Source of the DNA: Linanthus parryae
Lineage: Eukaryota > Streptophyta > Magnoliopsida > Ericales > Polemoniaceae
Assembly (NCBI GenBank): GCA_023055425.1
Contig: JALGPY010000002.1
Coordinates: 136,829,927 to 136,893,926, forward strand
Reading direction: 5' to 3'
Length of the DNA stretch: 64,000 nucleotides
The position numbers and the translations under genes were made by a program. Position 1 is the stretch's first letter. Every line of letters begins with the position of its first letter. Of the stretch, positions 33,659 to 45,749 are shown piece by piece. The notes beneath the pieces were generated by a model. That model saw only the letters and a program-made list of their open reading frames with translations, was not told the origin of the DNA and searched no databases.

Positions 33659-35263
33659 TGATGCGCAAACTAACGTGCTATCGCAAGTGTACGGATCTTG
33701 TAGTACCGGGTGCAATTAGACTCGGATTATCGTTCCCACGAGGACTATTATGGGTTTACTCACGTTGTCAGTTTCGGTTTTCCAAGAGTAGTAACCAGGA
33801 GGAGTAGGTTGTGATTATAGTGACTAAACTAAAAACAGAAATTAAAAACGTAAATATTTTTGTGACGTTTTCTGAAATAAGCTGATTTGGTTGTAACGAT
33901 AATAGATGAAGACTAGGCTCCAGGATCCCCTAGGGTTTCTACAGATTTTAGTTTTACGTTCGATTATGAAAACACTCAGCAGTTTTGGTATCTGTGCAAC
34001 GTACCAGTTGTGCAGTGACTTTTCAGATTCCACACGTAATCCCGATCCTGCAGACTTTCGGATTCTTGTTAAGCTGCCTAAGTCTGCAGTCTCGGTATAA
34101 TCCTGTTAGGGTTTCTAACCTGTCCTAATGGCCCGGGTCAAATTCTCTAACAGTTGGTCTCACGTTTTTCGGTGCTAGCCCTATCTCCCTTTCTCTGGTC
34201 GGTCTATCAGGGTAAGGTACTAAATCCCGGTTTTTCTTCCTAACCCTAACTTGACGTTTTCACCTACAAGCTCAGGTCTATAGCAATCCTGGGTGATCAA
34301 TCCTATCATGCATATACGATCATAATCAAACCGGAATAACAGATACAACTTGCTGAATTAAGACAATCATCATGAATCCATAAACTTAGTAATCATAAAA
34401 TCTGAGTACGAAACCCTAGGTTCACCGAGAACCTAGGTGAAAAGTTTAGCTACGACTAGACATAGTACAAAACGCAGTTTCTGAATATAAAGAGAGAGAA
34501 CGAAATCAAACTAAGTCTTCGAATCTCGAATCGCGCTTTCGTGCTCTCCGTGAATGCTCCGACTTGTCCTTCGGTTGTGCTGAGAATTGTGCTGTGTCTT
34601 CGTATGTCTTCAAAACGAGTCTGGACGAGTCTTTAAATAGTGTTGTTTCCTGAAAACGCTTGTGCTCGAAATTACGGAATATGCCATCGGTCCACCGTCT
34701 TTGACCAAAAGTCAAAACTGGCTGCGTATATACGCAGGGGTTGCGTATATACGCAACCAGGGCCCAACCAAGATCCCCCCACAACCCCACTGCCTGCGTA
34801 TATACGCAGGTGCTGCGTATATACGCAGGGCCTGCGTATATACGCAGGCCGTGGGCTAGGTGGGGCCCACTTGGTCCTCTGGTGGGCCAGGACTGGTCCC
34901 CTGGGTCCCACTCCTCTTCCTGATGCTCCCGGCTTGCCTCTTTGGTGTACTTCTGCTTTTCCGTGTTTCCGTCGTGTCCCGGTCTTGTGCACGTTTCCCG
35001 AGACGGTCCCGGCTTGGTCCCGGCACGCTTCCCGATGCACCTCCCGAACCTGTTCCTGAAAAGGCAACACGAACGAACACCCGCGATCATATCCAAATAT
35101 AGCAAGAAATAAGCAGAAATAAGCAGAAATCCAGCAAGTACAAATAAACGTCTCGTTCTAAATTCCCGGGGCATTCTAAGGCATTTTCCGGCAAAAACCG
35201 CTAATTCCGACACAAATACTCGTGAAATCAGGCTAAAAGATAACCCCTAATTGGGCGTTATCA
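33659..35263 (-). repeat. 3' LTR of Athila copy 2
   Basis: 1605 bp, TG...CA. Differs from the 5' LTR mainly by a 10-bp duplication (AAGCAGAAAT) near 35110-35130. The TATA box (minus TATTTAAA) is at 34632-34639. Confidence 0.95.
34723..34846. promoter_or_regulatory. Palindrome array (5 boxes) in U3 of the Athila copy 2 3' LTR
   Basis: Perfect TGCGTATATACGCA boxes at 34723-34736, 34742-34755, 34795-34808, 34814-34827 and 34833-34846, again starting 84 bp upstream of the TATA box. Confidence 0.7.
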
Positions 35264-35278
35264 AATACCCCCGCACTA
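35264..35278 (-). promoter_or_regulatory. Polypurine tract of Athila copy 2
   Basis: The minus strand reads TAGTGCGGGGGTATT next to the LTR start TGATAACGCCC. It differs by one base from the tract of copy 1 and from the internal duplicate at 36168-36179. Confidence 0.85.
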
Positions 35279-37220
35279 AACATTGCTCGTCCCGAGCAAT
35301 CCTGCCAACTCTAGCCTGCACTTCTGTCCTCGTAACTGACTCTGTACATACCCTACCGTTGCATACACTTTCGACCCGAACCTTTCAACCGGACGACTCG
35401 ATAGAAAGACTGACTCTGATAGAATATACACAGACTCAAACGACTCAAAACAGACTAGTGACAAAAATATTTTTGGCGAGATCGGGCAACCTCAAAAACA
35501 TAAACAGTGTGTCCTCGTGATCTCACCCTTTTCAGAATCTACTTCCCTGCAAGCGATCGGTAAGTCTGAACAGATTTATATGGTGGATTTAAGCACTGGA
35601 CCGAAGTACTATTACTTTGGTTATCAAACTGAGCAAATCCCTAGCTAACTTACCATCCGAGCTGTTTCCGAAAGGATCTATGTCTAATCAGGTAGGATAG
35701 ATATATGTATCAAGGTACGGCCTAATCCTACATGTTATGACATTCTCACAATTTACCAAACTCACACCCCTCACCGAGATCCCGAAAAACTGCCCGAAAC
35801 ACCTAAGTTCCTGCTTCCCAATTCTCCTGTCCCCCGGTGTATCCTTGCCGTGCTCGTAGCCACAAATGTGAAGCGGTGCAAAACGTCTCGAAAATTGTGC
35901 CACTTACTCAGCTTTTTTATTTAAATAACACGAACACAAAACAAACTAAAAACTAGATCATAATAATTTTTCTTTTCTTTTCCTTTTTCTTTTTTTCTTT
36001 TTTTTTTTCTTTTTTCTTTTTTTTTTTTTATTTTTATATTTTTTTTTTTTATAACACAACTATACATACAAACTCACACGAATATCAACAATACGAAAAC
36101 TGGCTAAAGCTGAGTGAGTGAAAATAATTCTCTGTGGTGGGGTACGTAAAATGTCCTCATGTGAAGTACCCCCACACTAATCCTGAAGCGCTGATCCTGT
36201 AGTCGAAACAATACTGTGCAGTCCCACCGAACCTCCTCATCACCAAAGATGTAGAAAAACGGCACAACCACCAATTGACCCTACAACCCCCCAGAACCCC
36301 GGTTTGTGCGAAAAGATGCTCGCACGCGACTAACTCCTCCTGTGGTCACTATGTAGTGAAGTGATCCACCTCCGCAAATTAATGCATTGTCACCCCTCTC
36401 TCTCACCCTGTCCTTCCCTCGAAAAACGTGTCAAACTCGAAACTGTCCAAAACTGATATCTCATGAAGCTCCCCTATCTAAAACCTGCCCCTACTCACTC
36501 CCTCCGTCATAACACGTAGAATAGCCAACTATCGACTGATGAGGTCTCAAAGAAGGCTGCCTAGGCTAAAGTGGCTACGAAGAAAGAGGGTAAATGGCTT
36601 CAAACGGGTTGTCTAATTGGACCTAGGGGTAAGAAACAGGACGTGAGGTCCCTTGATAGCCAGTCACTCCACCGAAAAATGCGATGACCGTGACGGCGCC
36701 CGTGGGCGGGTTGTCGACTACCTATGTGACGGCGGTGTAGCAACTAGTCGGATTTTTCGCTCAGTTGATAACTACTTGCGGATTCCAAAGGTCACTGGCT
36801 CTCACCTATCTACTATACCTCGGTGCAAGTTTTCTTTTCTTTCAAAGGATTCAAACTCAATTTCTTCACTGTTTTCGTTATCTTGATTGCCCTTTCTCAA
36901 AATTTTCTGATTTTAAACTTTTTTTTTTTGAAAAATAATTTATACTTGCTGTTTGCGTATATACGCAGGTCCTGCGTATATACCCAACCAGCAGCATAAA
37001 AAATTTTTAATCTTTCAATTTTTTCAATTTTTTTTTTTTTTTTTTTTATAAACAATGCATGGCTAGAATGATTATGGTGGGTTGACTCAAATAAAGAAAA
37101 TATGCTGACTCAAAAATAAAAAATTAAAAATAAAAAATAAATATGAAAAAACGTGCAGACCGGGTTAATGCAGACACGACGACCACCCCCCCACTAAGAG
37201 GTGGCATGCCCTCATGGCAC
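35279..37220 (-). other. Long non-coding 3' region of Athila copy 2
   Basis: Homologous to 20968-22884. Contains the same hairpin (35282-35300), an internal purine-tract copy (36168-36179) and a diverged one at about 37190-37197, a long A/G-rich tract on the sense strand (35962-36052) and a palindrome pair (36954-36967 perfect, 36973-36986 variant). Confidence 0.7.
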
Positions 37221-39062
37221 TCACTCGTCCGGAAAAAATGTCGGGTCGGACCCGGTCTCGGACGTACCGGAAATGCTACCCGGTGAGCTGCTCTCTGAAT
37301 CAGTCCTAAATACCGGCTGGCGTGCCCGTGTACGGGGCCGGTAATCCGAGGACTGCGACTCGGACCCAGTCCAACTGCTAGGTGGCTGGGACCGTAAAGT
37401 CGTCCTGCCACTGGACTGCTGGTGAGAACGGGCCCCAGTCTGCTGGGTACGGGTCCCAGTCTGTCGGGTACGGGTCCCAGCCTGACGACCCGTAGGCTGC
37501 CGGGATCGTGTCCCAGGCTACCCTCTCTCCTGTCTGGCAGGTGGCGGTGATGGCTGAGTCGGTGGTGGTGGCTGGGTCGGGGGTGGCGGAGCAGACGTGT
37601 ACTCGCTAGAGTCCCCGTCATCCGACCATCCCTCGGTAAAGCTACTGGAGTAGGTGGGTGGGAAATACAGCGGGAGTGGCGGGTCTCGGCCTGCGTGCCG
37701 AGCCGCATCCCGCTGCTCCTCTCGAATACTCGCTAGGGCAGCCTGGGTGTCCTTGGTGACCTTCCGCTGAGTCCGGCGGACATGCGTCACCGCTCTCCAG
37801 ATCTTGCCCACTCCCTCTAACACCTTCTCTCCAATGGACTTGCGTCCACCCCGACAGCCCTCAAATCTCTCATCCACTCGAGGCAGTCTACGGGGCGGGG
37901 CCGGTCTAGCTCGTGGGGCCGTATTGGCCCGTGGGGCCGGCTGCTCTCTCTGATGGGCAGGTGGAGGCTGGGCATTCCTCTCAGTCCCCTGCCTACTCGA
38001 CTCGGGACGCTCACTCTCTCGAGAAGTACGGCATCGCCGAAGTCCGGCCGGTGCCTGGCGACTGACTGGTCGCTCCTGAGTCGAACGTCTCCTAGGGGCA
38101 GGGGCAGGGGCAGGTGCAGGAGCCGGGTCCTCCTCCATAAAATCGTCATCCTCATCGAGGTCAACGACCGGCGGAGGCGGGCCCGGGTGACGAGTAATAA
38201 GCTTCCTATAAGGCCGTAACAAAGGAGGCTCTAAGTCACCCTGTAAATCATCCATCGGAACCTCGTAATCCCGAGCAAGTTTGGCAATGAGGTTGGCGTA
38301 CCCCAATCCCTTCTTGCTACCGGTGCAGTTCCGCTCCATCATATACACCCAAATCCGACGAGGAATGTCCACATCTCGTCCCAGCACAAGGCAATAGACT
38401 AAGAGTACGTACTCGAAGTCAAGGTAGGTGAAGTGTTTAATACCTACAACCCTGTTCACTACCCACTCGGCCCACCACCGTGGCGGGCCGGCAACAAAAC
38501 GAGAATGCAATTTCTTGCCTATCTCGCCTGGCCCCTCTCTCTCAAAATGGGCACCCGGGTGCCCCCCAGTCACAACCCGCAAAAGCTCAGCATCGCTCGG
38601 CGGGTAATCAGCACACTCGGCATATGCGCACGAGATGTGGCGCATCGGAATCTGATACGCTTGGCGGATGGTATCCGCCGTGAGCAATATAAACGTACGC
38701 CTCATATAGACCCAACGGACATCCCCATTGGCTTCCCCCTCCCCCCTGTGCATGAGGTTCGCGTAGAACTCACGCACCAAGTCAGTATCGGACAAGTCCG
38801 GGAACCCCGCTAGAGACGTCCCAAAAATGTCCGGTCGACTCGCATAAGCGGCCATCTCTGGCGGCATGTGAGTATGGTCGACCGCAAACTGGTAGTCTAT
38901 GGGAATGCTATGACTCATTTTGGTCGCGGTCATAAAGTAATATTGGGCATGATGGCTGACGAACCTAAAACTGTCAAATAGCAAAGGGGTAAGCTCTTCC
39001 GGCTCATAATCCGTAGGGATGTCATCTCGGTTATGGTCTAAGATGGGCACATGAAACTCCAT
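37221..39062 (-). pseudogene. Athila env-position ORF (putative plant transposon protein), copy 2
   Basis: The frame opens at the ATG at 39062 (MEFHVPILDHNRDD) and runs 514 codons to an in-frame TAG at 37520-37518. The conserved block (DLVREFYANLMHRGEGE, HFEREGPGEIGKKLH, LGYANLIAKLARDYEVP) is followed by a Pro/Arg/Ser-rich tail. After the TAG the same frame stays open to a TGA at 37223-37221, with a C-terminus matching that of copy 1, so the ancestral protein was about 613 codons. No transmembrane helix or signal peptide is apparent. Function unknown; a splicing-derived mRNA is likely, as the ORF is separated from pol by over 1 kb. Confidence 0.65.
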
Positions 39063-40193
39063 AACAGCCTAATATCTCGAAAAACGTGCCGACTCGGGAA
39101 ATAGAGCAAAACGTGAAACGTGCACAAAAATAGTGTGTCGCAATAGGTAATCCACCTAAGATCTACCAGAGGTCCACACGGCAAGTGCCGCTCCAAATGC
39201 AAAAAGTACCGAAAAATAACGGGCCCGGCTACGGGCCGTGCCAAAACGGAAAAAAAGCGAGGGATGAGATTTTCGACCTTCCCTAAACAGGGGTGAAGAC
39301 CGGAGATTCTGCCCGGAAAGTCGCCGGAAAACCGCCGGTGGTCGCCGGAAAAGTCGCCGGAAAAGTCAACTGCCCGGAATTGAATTCCGAGCCCACCAAA
39401 TCGAAGCCCTCGATCTCCTCGTTCACGTTCCCTTCTACGGATTTTGCTATTTGTTGCTCTAACACCTTCGAATCTGCACTTTTCTTCAAGAACACCTCAC
39501 TTTTTGATGGAAATTGCCCTCTCGATTTTCACTTGTTTTCGAATTTTGATGGATGAATCTTGCTCCTTGCGACGAGGGGATTCCAGAAATGTGCCCGGAA
39601 TTTGATTTGGAGGTCCGAGTCAAAATTTTTGTTCTTCAAGTGAGAGCAAATGGAGGTAGAGAGAGAAAGGGAGGTGCCAACAATGGCAACCCGTCCCCCC
39701 CCCCCTTGTGCTATAACCTAATTTGGTCAAAATGACCAAAATACCCCCGGGGTTTTGAAAAATTTTCAAAATTTTTTTTTTTCTTTTCTTTCCTGTTTAC
39801 GTATATACGCAGTACCGCGTATATACCCAACCAGAAAACAACCAAAAAAACAAAAAAAAATTCACTTTTTGCCCCACGGGTTGCGTATATACGCAGGGGC
39901 TGCGTATATACGCAGCCCGAGGGCAAAAGTGGAATTTTTTCAATTTTTTTTTTTTTTTTTTTCAAAGTTTCTCTCTCCCCCTGCTTTCCTGATCTTGGCT
40001 GTTTTGGATGATTCTGTTTCTGCACACTTTCAAATTCAACGTTAAAAACCCGCTCATCTCGCCTCTCTCGAAAATTCAGAACTGACATACTAACGTAATA
40101 ACTAATAAGACTAACTAAATAAACGATAAATTTTGGGTTGCCTCCCAAACAGCGCCTTGTGATTTACGGTCGACGGCCCGACCTTGTTACCTC
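39063..40193 (-). other. Spacer between integrase and the env-position ORF, Athila copy 2
   Basis: Contains a 70-codon minus frame (39495-39283) related to part of the 149-codon frame in copy 1. Two palindrome pairs are present: variants at 39798-39829 and two perfect boxes at 39882-39895 and 39901-39914, the latter bordered by CGGG/CCCG. Homopolymer runs surround them. Confidence 0.5.
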
Positions 40194-43100
40194 TTACGGG
40201 TCATCAAAATAGACCGGGTCTATTTTGACGACTTCGGCGGTCTTGAGATACGGCTTGATCCGGTTCCCGTTCACCCTGAAACTGGAGTTGTCTTTTGGAT
40301 TTTCCAGCTCGAATGCTCCCCAGGCAAAAATCTGTTTGATGATGAACGGTCCCGACCAACGAGACCTCAGCTTCCCCGGAAAGAACCGCATCCGGGTATT
40401 GTAGAGAAGCACTTTGTCGCCTTCGTTAAACTGCTTTGGCGTGATACGGTGATCATGCCACTTCTTTGTCTTCTCTTTGTAAATTTTGGCGCTCTCGAAA
40501 GCCGTTCTGCGGAATTCCTCTAATTCCAGCAGTGCCATCTTCCTCTTATCCCCTGCTAGGTTCTGGTCCAAGTTCAGCAGTTTGATGGCCCAATACGCCT
40601 TGTGCTCCAGTTCCACCGGTAAGTGGCACGCTTTCCCAAAAACGAGCTGGTACGGTGACATTCCCAGCGGTGTTTTGAAAGCTGTCCTGTAGGCCCAAAG
40701 CGCATCGTCTAGTCTGACGGACCAATCCTTTCGGCCGAGATTCACTGTTTTCTCGAGTATGCTCTTGATCTCTCGATTCGACACCTCGGCTTGCCCGTTC
40801 GTCTGCGGATGGTAGGGTAACGAGACTTTATGAACTGACACGCCGTACTGTTTCAGAACTTTCGCAAAAACTCGATTGATGAAGTGAGAACCCTCGTCGC
40901 TGATCATTGCCCTGGGAGTCCCGAAACGAGTGAAAACGTTGCGTTTCAGAAAACGCTCAACGGTAGATGCATCGTTTTTCTGACACGCGATCGCCTCGAT
41001 CCACTTTGTCACATAATCTACTGCCAGCAGAATGTAAAGATTCCCCATCGAAGACGGGAACGGACCCATGAAGTCAATCCCCCAGACATCGAATGGTTCT
41101 ACCTCCTGCCACACGGTCATCGGCATCTCGTCCCGGTGTGACGTGTTTCCTGTCCTCTGGCACCTATCGCATCCCTGCACATAGTCGTGACAGTCTTTGA
41201 AGATTGTCGGCCAGAAAAAACCGGACTGCAGTATTTTATGCGCTGTTCGCGTTCCCCCAAAATGACCCCCACACTGTGATGAGTGGCAGTGTCGGATCAC
41301 GTTCCAGGCCTCGTGGGTCGGGATACACCTTCTCAGGATGTTGTCGGCCCCCTGTTTGAACAAGTACGGGTCGTCCCAGAAATACTGTCGACTCTCGGCA
41401 ATGAACTTTTTCCGCTGCGACGGGGTGAGATCCTCGGGAAGCGTGCCGGTTACCAAATAGTTGGCTATGGCATAGTACCATGGTCTCCCGATCTTGACTG
41501 CCATGATGTGTTCGTCCGGGAAGTTTTCCTTGATCGGCACCGGGTCCACCTTCACGTTCTCAAGTCTGGATAGGTGATCCGCTACCACGTTCTCAACACC
41601 CTTCTTGTCCCGGATTTCCACATCGAATTCCTGCATCAGTAGTACCCACCTCAACAGTCTTGGTTTTGCGTCCTTCTTGTCCAGCAGGTATTTCAGAGCA
41701 CTATGGTCGGTAAAAACGATAACTTTTGACCCGACCAAATAGGGCCTGAATTTGTCCAGTGCATACACCACAGCCAGCAGTTCCTTCTCTGTAGTGCCAT
41801 AGTTGAGCTGGGCATCGTTGAGTACCCGGCTCGCATAATAAATGACGTGGCATACCTTATCCTTTAGCTGGCCCAAAACTGCCCCGACTGCATAATCGCT
41901 GGCGTCACACATCAGCTCAAACGGGAGTGACCAATCTGGCGTAGTTATAACCGGGGTTGTGGTCAGCTTTTCTTTCAAGTGGTCAAAAGCTTGCCGACAT
42001 GCTGCATCGAAATCAAAGGGTACGTCTTTTCCGAGTAACGCGCAAAGTGGCTTTGTGATCTTGGAAAAGTCCTTGATGAATCTTCGGTAAAATCCTGCAT
42101 GTCCCAGAAAACTTTTGATCGCCTTTACGTTTGTCGGGTATGGAAGCTGTTTTATCACCTCGATCTTAGCCCTGTCCACCTCGAGTCCCTTGCTGGAAAT
42201 TCTGTGACCCAGCACGATCCCCTCGGTGACCATAAAGTGACACTTTTCCCAATTGAGCACCAAATTTGCCTTCTTGCATCGGATCAGAACCTGGCCCAAA
42301 TGGAACAGGCAGTCATCGAAACTGTCCCCGAAGAGTGAAAAGTCGTCCATGAAGACCTCCAAATTTTTCTCGATCATGTCGGAAAAAATCGCCATCATAC
42401 ATCTCTGAAACGTGGCTGGGGCGTTACACAGCCCGAACGGCATGCGCCGAAACGCGAACGTCCCGTACGGGCAGGTAAACGTCGTCTTTTCCTGATCTTC
42501 CGGGGCTATGCAAATCTGGTTGTACCCGGAATACCCGTCCAGAAAACAGTAGTAGGCATGATGAGCGAGCCGGTCCAGCATCTGGTCCATGAATGGCAGC
42601 GGGAAGTGGTCCTTCAGTGTTGCATCGTTTAGTCTCCGATAGTCCATGCAGATCCGCCAGCCCGTAACGGTGCGCTGCGCAATCTGCTCCTGATCATTAT
42701 TCTGCACCACCGTAATACCCCCCTTCTTGGGCACGCACTGGACCGGGCTGATCCAAGTGCTGTCCGATATGGGGTAGATGATTCCCGCTTCCAGCCACTT
42801 CATGACCTCTTTTCGCACAACGTCCTTCATGTTCGGGTTCAGTCTCCGCTGGGGCTGAATCACCGGTTTCTTGCCTTCTTCAATTCGGATCTTGTGCATG
42901 CAGTAGGAGGGGCTGATCCCCTTGATATCTGCAATCGTCCAGGCGATTGCTTCCTTATGCTCTCGCAATACTTCCAGCAGTTTCTGCTCCTGTTCCTGAG
43001 ATAAACGAGACGAAACAATTACGGGCAGAGTACTATTTTCACCAATATAAGCATACCTGAGATGGCTCGGGAGCGGTTTCAGCTCCAGTGCGGGTGGCTC

Positions 43101-44543
43101 TTTGAGTGACGGGACCAGAATCATCTTTTGCCCGCCGTCTTCGTCCCGGTGCAAAGTGGTCCAGCCCTCGGCTCTCATAGCGTGCTCGCACCGAGTCTTC
43201 TCCTTTTCTTCCCCGTACATGCTGTCAATCTCTTCCCATAATTGGTCCATCTCCTCGTTTTCCCAGCCTTCGTCCACCACATCGATAGCAAAGATGTCCT
43301 CGTGGTCGTAGTAATTCGGCAGTTGCAGATTTTTGAAAACGTTGAATTTCACTTTTTCCTCGTTAATCTGCATGGTCAGCTCCCCGCTCTTACAGTTTAT
43401 CATAGCTTCGCCTGTGGCCAAAAACGGCCTGCCAAGTATGAGCGGTACCTCCCCTGCCTCCATGTCCAGGATGACGAAATCTGCCGGAAAAATAAGCTCG
43501 CCGACTTTGACCAGAATGTCCTCGATAACCCCGTAGGCCTGTTTTACGGACCTGTCTGCCATCTGCAGCATGATTCTGGTGGGTCGGGGTTCTCCGACTT
43601 TCAAACTTTTGAAAATCGTTAATGGCATCAGGTTGATGCTGGCCCCTAGGTCACACAGAGCCTTTCCTGTGTAAGCGTTACCTAGGGTGACCGGTATCAC
43701 GAAACTGCCAGGATCCTTTCTCTTCCTCGGTAGCCCATTCTTCACACAATTGCTCACTTCTGCCGTCAGGTTTATGGTCTCGAAATCGCTCATTCGCCTC
43801 CTCCCATACAAGATGTCCTTGAGGAATTTGGCGTAAGTGGGCATCTTAGCCAAAGCCTCAGCAAAAGGTATGTTAATCTGCAGCTGCTTGAACATCTCGA
43901 GAAACCTGGCGTAGTCCTTGCTGTCATCCCTCTTTCGTGTTCGCAAGGGGTACGGGACCTCCTTGGAGACGGGTACAGTTTCTGCACCTGTCTCGTTCTG
44001 CACTGCATCCTGCTCAACCGAGCCCTTCGGCTGGGGGCGATCGACTGTGCTGTTATCCTGGCCCGACAAGTTGCGTTCTACTTCTTTCGAATTTTCCGCA
44101 CGTGCGTGGCTGGGATACGGTGGATCCTGCAGTGCCAATCCACTCCGAGTGGAGATAGCATTGATCTGAGCCCGTGGATTGTTTACTGTGTTCGAGGGTA
44201 GGTTTCCTGGCTGTCTCTCCGTTAGCTGCTGTGCTAACTGCCCCACCTGTACTTCCAAAGCGCGCAGTGACGTTTTGGTTGTCTGCATATCTGCCGTCAA
44301 TGTGTCCATGTGCTTGAACCGGGACTCCATGGTCTTGAACATGGACTTGATCTCTTTCATCTGAGCGTCGTACTGCTGTGCTGACGGGACTGACTGAGCC
44401 TGCTGGGCCGGGGCAGCCTGCTGAGCTGGTGTCCTGTGCTGGAACCCCGGTGCATAAACTGCTGCGTTCGGGTTTCCGTACCGAAACCCGGGATGGTCTC
44501 TCGTGCCCGGTCGGTACCGGCTCGGGTCCCACTGCTGCTGTAC
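40194..44543 (-). CDS. pol: Athila gag C-terminus and complete pol, copy 2 (uninterrupted)
   Basis: A single frame stays open from the codon after the gag TAG (44543) to the stop at 40196-40194; the first internal Met is at 44360 (1388 codons from there). Order: gag linker; protease ([26 protein letters not shown]); RT ([41 protein letters not shown] with the two catalytic Asp); RNase H ([24 protein letters not shown]); integrase with HHCC ([20 protein letters not shown]) and D,D,E in [18 protein letters not shown] and [17 protein letters not shown]-terminal tail to VYFDDP. All catalytic residues seem present. It would process gag, reverse transcribe and integrate the element. Confidence 0.92.
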   Translation of the reverse strand, partial: VQQQWDPSRYRPGTRDHPGFRYGNPNAAVYAPGFQHRTPAQQAAPAQQAQSVPSAQQYDAQMKEIKSMFKTMESRFKHMDTLTADMQTTKTSLRALEVQVGQLAQQLTERQPGNLPSNTVNNPRAQINAISTRSGLALQDPPYPSHARAENSKEVERNLSGQDNSTVDRPQPKGSVEQDAVQNETGAETVPVSKEVPYPLRTRKRDDSKDYARFLEMFKQLQINIPFAEALAKMPTYAKFLKDILYGRRRMSDFETINLTAEVSNCVKNGLPRKRKDPGSFVIPVTLGNAYTGKALCDLGASINLMPLTIFKSLKVGEPRPTRIMLQMADRSVKQAYGVIEDILVKVGELIFPADFVILDMEAGEVPLILGRPFLATGEAMINCKSGELTMQINEEKVKFNVFKNLQLPNYYDHEDIFAIDVVDEGWENEEMDQLWEEIDSMYGEEKEKTRCEHAMRAEGWTTLHRDEDGGQKMILVPSLKEPPALELKPLPSHLRYAYIGENSTLPVIVSSRLSQEQEQKLLEVLREHKEAIAWTIADIKGISPSYCMHKIRIEEGKKPVIQPQRRLNPNMKDVVRKEVMKWLEAGIIYPISDSTWISPVQCVPKKGGITVVQNNDQEQIAQRTVTGWRICMDYRRLNDATLKDHFPLPFMDQMLDRLAHHAYYCFLDGYSGYNQICIAPEDQEKTTFTCPYGTFAFRRMPFGLCNAPATFQRCMMAIFSDMIEKNLEVFMDDFSLFGDSFDDCLFHLGQVLIRCKKANLVLNWEKCHFMVTEGIVLGHRISSKGLEVDRAKIEVIKQLPYPTNVKAIKSFLGHAGFYRRFIKDFSKITKPLCALLGKDVPFDFDAACRQAFDHLKEKLTTTPVITTPDWSLPFELMCDASDYAVGAVLGQLKDKVCHVIYYASRVLNDAQLNYGTTEKELLAVVYALDKFRPYLVGSKVIVFTDHSALKYLLDKKDAKPRLLRWVLLMQEFDVEIRDKKGVENVVADHLSRLENVKVDPVPIKENFPDEHIMAVKIGRPWYYAIANYLVTGTLPEDLTPSQRKKFIAESRQYFWDDPYLFKQGADNILRRCIPTHEAWNVIRHCHSSQCGGHFGGTRTAHKILQSGFFWPTIFKDCHDYVQGCDRCQRTGNTSHRDEMPMTVWQEVEPFDVWGIDFMGPFPSSMGNLYILLAVDYVTKWIEAIACQKNDASTVERFLKRNVFTRFGTPRAMISDEGSHFINRVFAKVLKQYGVSVHKVSLPYHPQTNGQAEVSNREIKSILEKTVNLGRKDWSVRLDDALWAYRTAFKTPLGMSPYQLVFGKACHLPVELEHKAYWAIKLLNLDQNLAGDKRKMALLELEEFRRTAFESAKIYKEKTKKWHDHRITPKQFNEGDKVLLYNTRMRFFPGKLRSRWSGPFIIKQIFAWGAFELENPKDNSSFRVNGNRIKPYLKTAEVVKIDPVYFDDP

Positions 44544-45605
44544 CTAGTTGGTATCTTCAGTCCTTAGCTCCTCAATGGCTGTGTCCAGATCCGGTTCCTC
44601 GACTGCTGCAACAGTCTTCTTATCCGAGTAGACTTTCTTGACTAAGTCGTGAACGATCTTGGCCAGATTGTCTATCCGGTCATCCTCTGCAGGTTCGGCT
44701 CTAGCCGCCATCCTGCGATCGTCAAACAGTCGGGTGTCCTGCTTGGCCAACTGCTTCATCAGGTCATACGCACCTTCTTTGTCCACGTGATACAAGAAGT
44801 TTCCCCCGGCCTCTCTGTCAATCCTGTCGGCGTTCTCCCTGTCTAGGGCATGGTAGAAAACCTGCAGGATTTTTGCGTCACCAAAACCGTGGTTCGGGCA
44901 CCGTTTGACCAATCTCATGAGCCTGTCCCATGCGTCCACCACCGTCTCCCCCATCTTCTGTCGGAATGACAGGATCTCGCTCTGTAACTGTATGACTCGG
45001 GAGGCGGGATAGAACTTTGCCAGAAAATCCGTGACACACTCTTCCCATGTGGTGATGGATCGGGGTGGTCGGGATTCGAGCCAGTCCTTGGCTACTCCAT
45101 AAAGACAGTATGGGAATAATATCAACATGAGTGCCTCTGCTTCTACTCCCTTGTATCTGACCTTGTTACAGTAATCTTCGAATTTCCCGATGAAATCGTT
45201 CGGGTCTTCGTCGGCCCTGCCATGAAACGGGCAGAGAGTTTGTACCGTCTGGATGGTGGATGGTTTGATGTCAAAGTGCTCCGCGGTGATCTCGGGCACC
45301 ACAATGGCTCGTTCATGCCCCCCGGTGGGGACTTCGAAATTTTCCACCAACGCCTTCCCAGATCGGTTGTATGTTCTCTGGTTGCTTCGGGCAGCCAGTC
45401 CCGCTGTGACAAGCTCCTCAATGTACCGAGCCATCTGGGCTGGGGTACGTGTCTCTCGTTCTTGTACACCGGCTTCGGTGTTTGTGGGTGGATCTCTCTC
45501 GTTGGTTGCCATTCTGCTTTCTCGGTTTCTGCGGTTCTGTTCGGTATACAGCTTTTCGGGGTTGTCGAGTGGTGTCACCAAATCGCGAGGCAATCTGGGC
45601 ATCAA
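44544..45605 (-). pseudogene. gag: Athila gag N-terminal part, copy 2, ended by a single TAG
   Basis: 353 codons from the ATG at 45605 to TAG at 44546-44544. The homologous codon in copy 1 is TAT, and frame and homology resume directly after the stop, so this is one nonsense change within gag. The capsid-like core (PFHGRADEDPND, KDWLESRPPRSITTWEE) is intact. The TAG context (AAC TAG GTA) is unlike known readthrough signals, so programmed suppression is unlikely. Without it, gag-pol would be one reading frame of about 1800 codons. Confidence 0.85.
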
Positions 45606-45725
45606 CTAAACAGTCCTGAAAACGCAGTTTCGAAAACGCAGTGAGATAAAAAAGAAAAATAACGAAACTGAAAATAAATAAAAACTCAGAAAACTAATGC
45701 TGACTACTAAATAGACCCTAAAAAG

Positions 45726-45743
45726 TCCCCGGCAACGGCGCCA
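45726..45743 (-). promoter_or_regulatory. Primer-binding site (tRNA-Asp type) of Athila copy 2
   Basis: The minus strand reads TGGCGCCGTTGCCGGGGA, six bases from the LTR end, identical to copy 1. Confidence 0.9.
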
Positions 45744-45749
45744 AAAACT

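Noticed and set aside
44544..44546. Programmed TAG readthrough between gag and pol in Athila copy 2
   Set aside because: Copy 1 has a sense codon there, the stop lies in mid gag, and the following bases do not match known readthrough signals.
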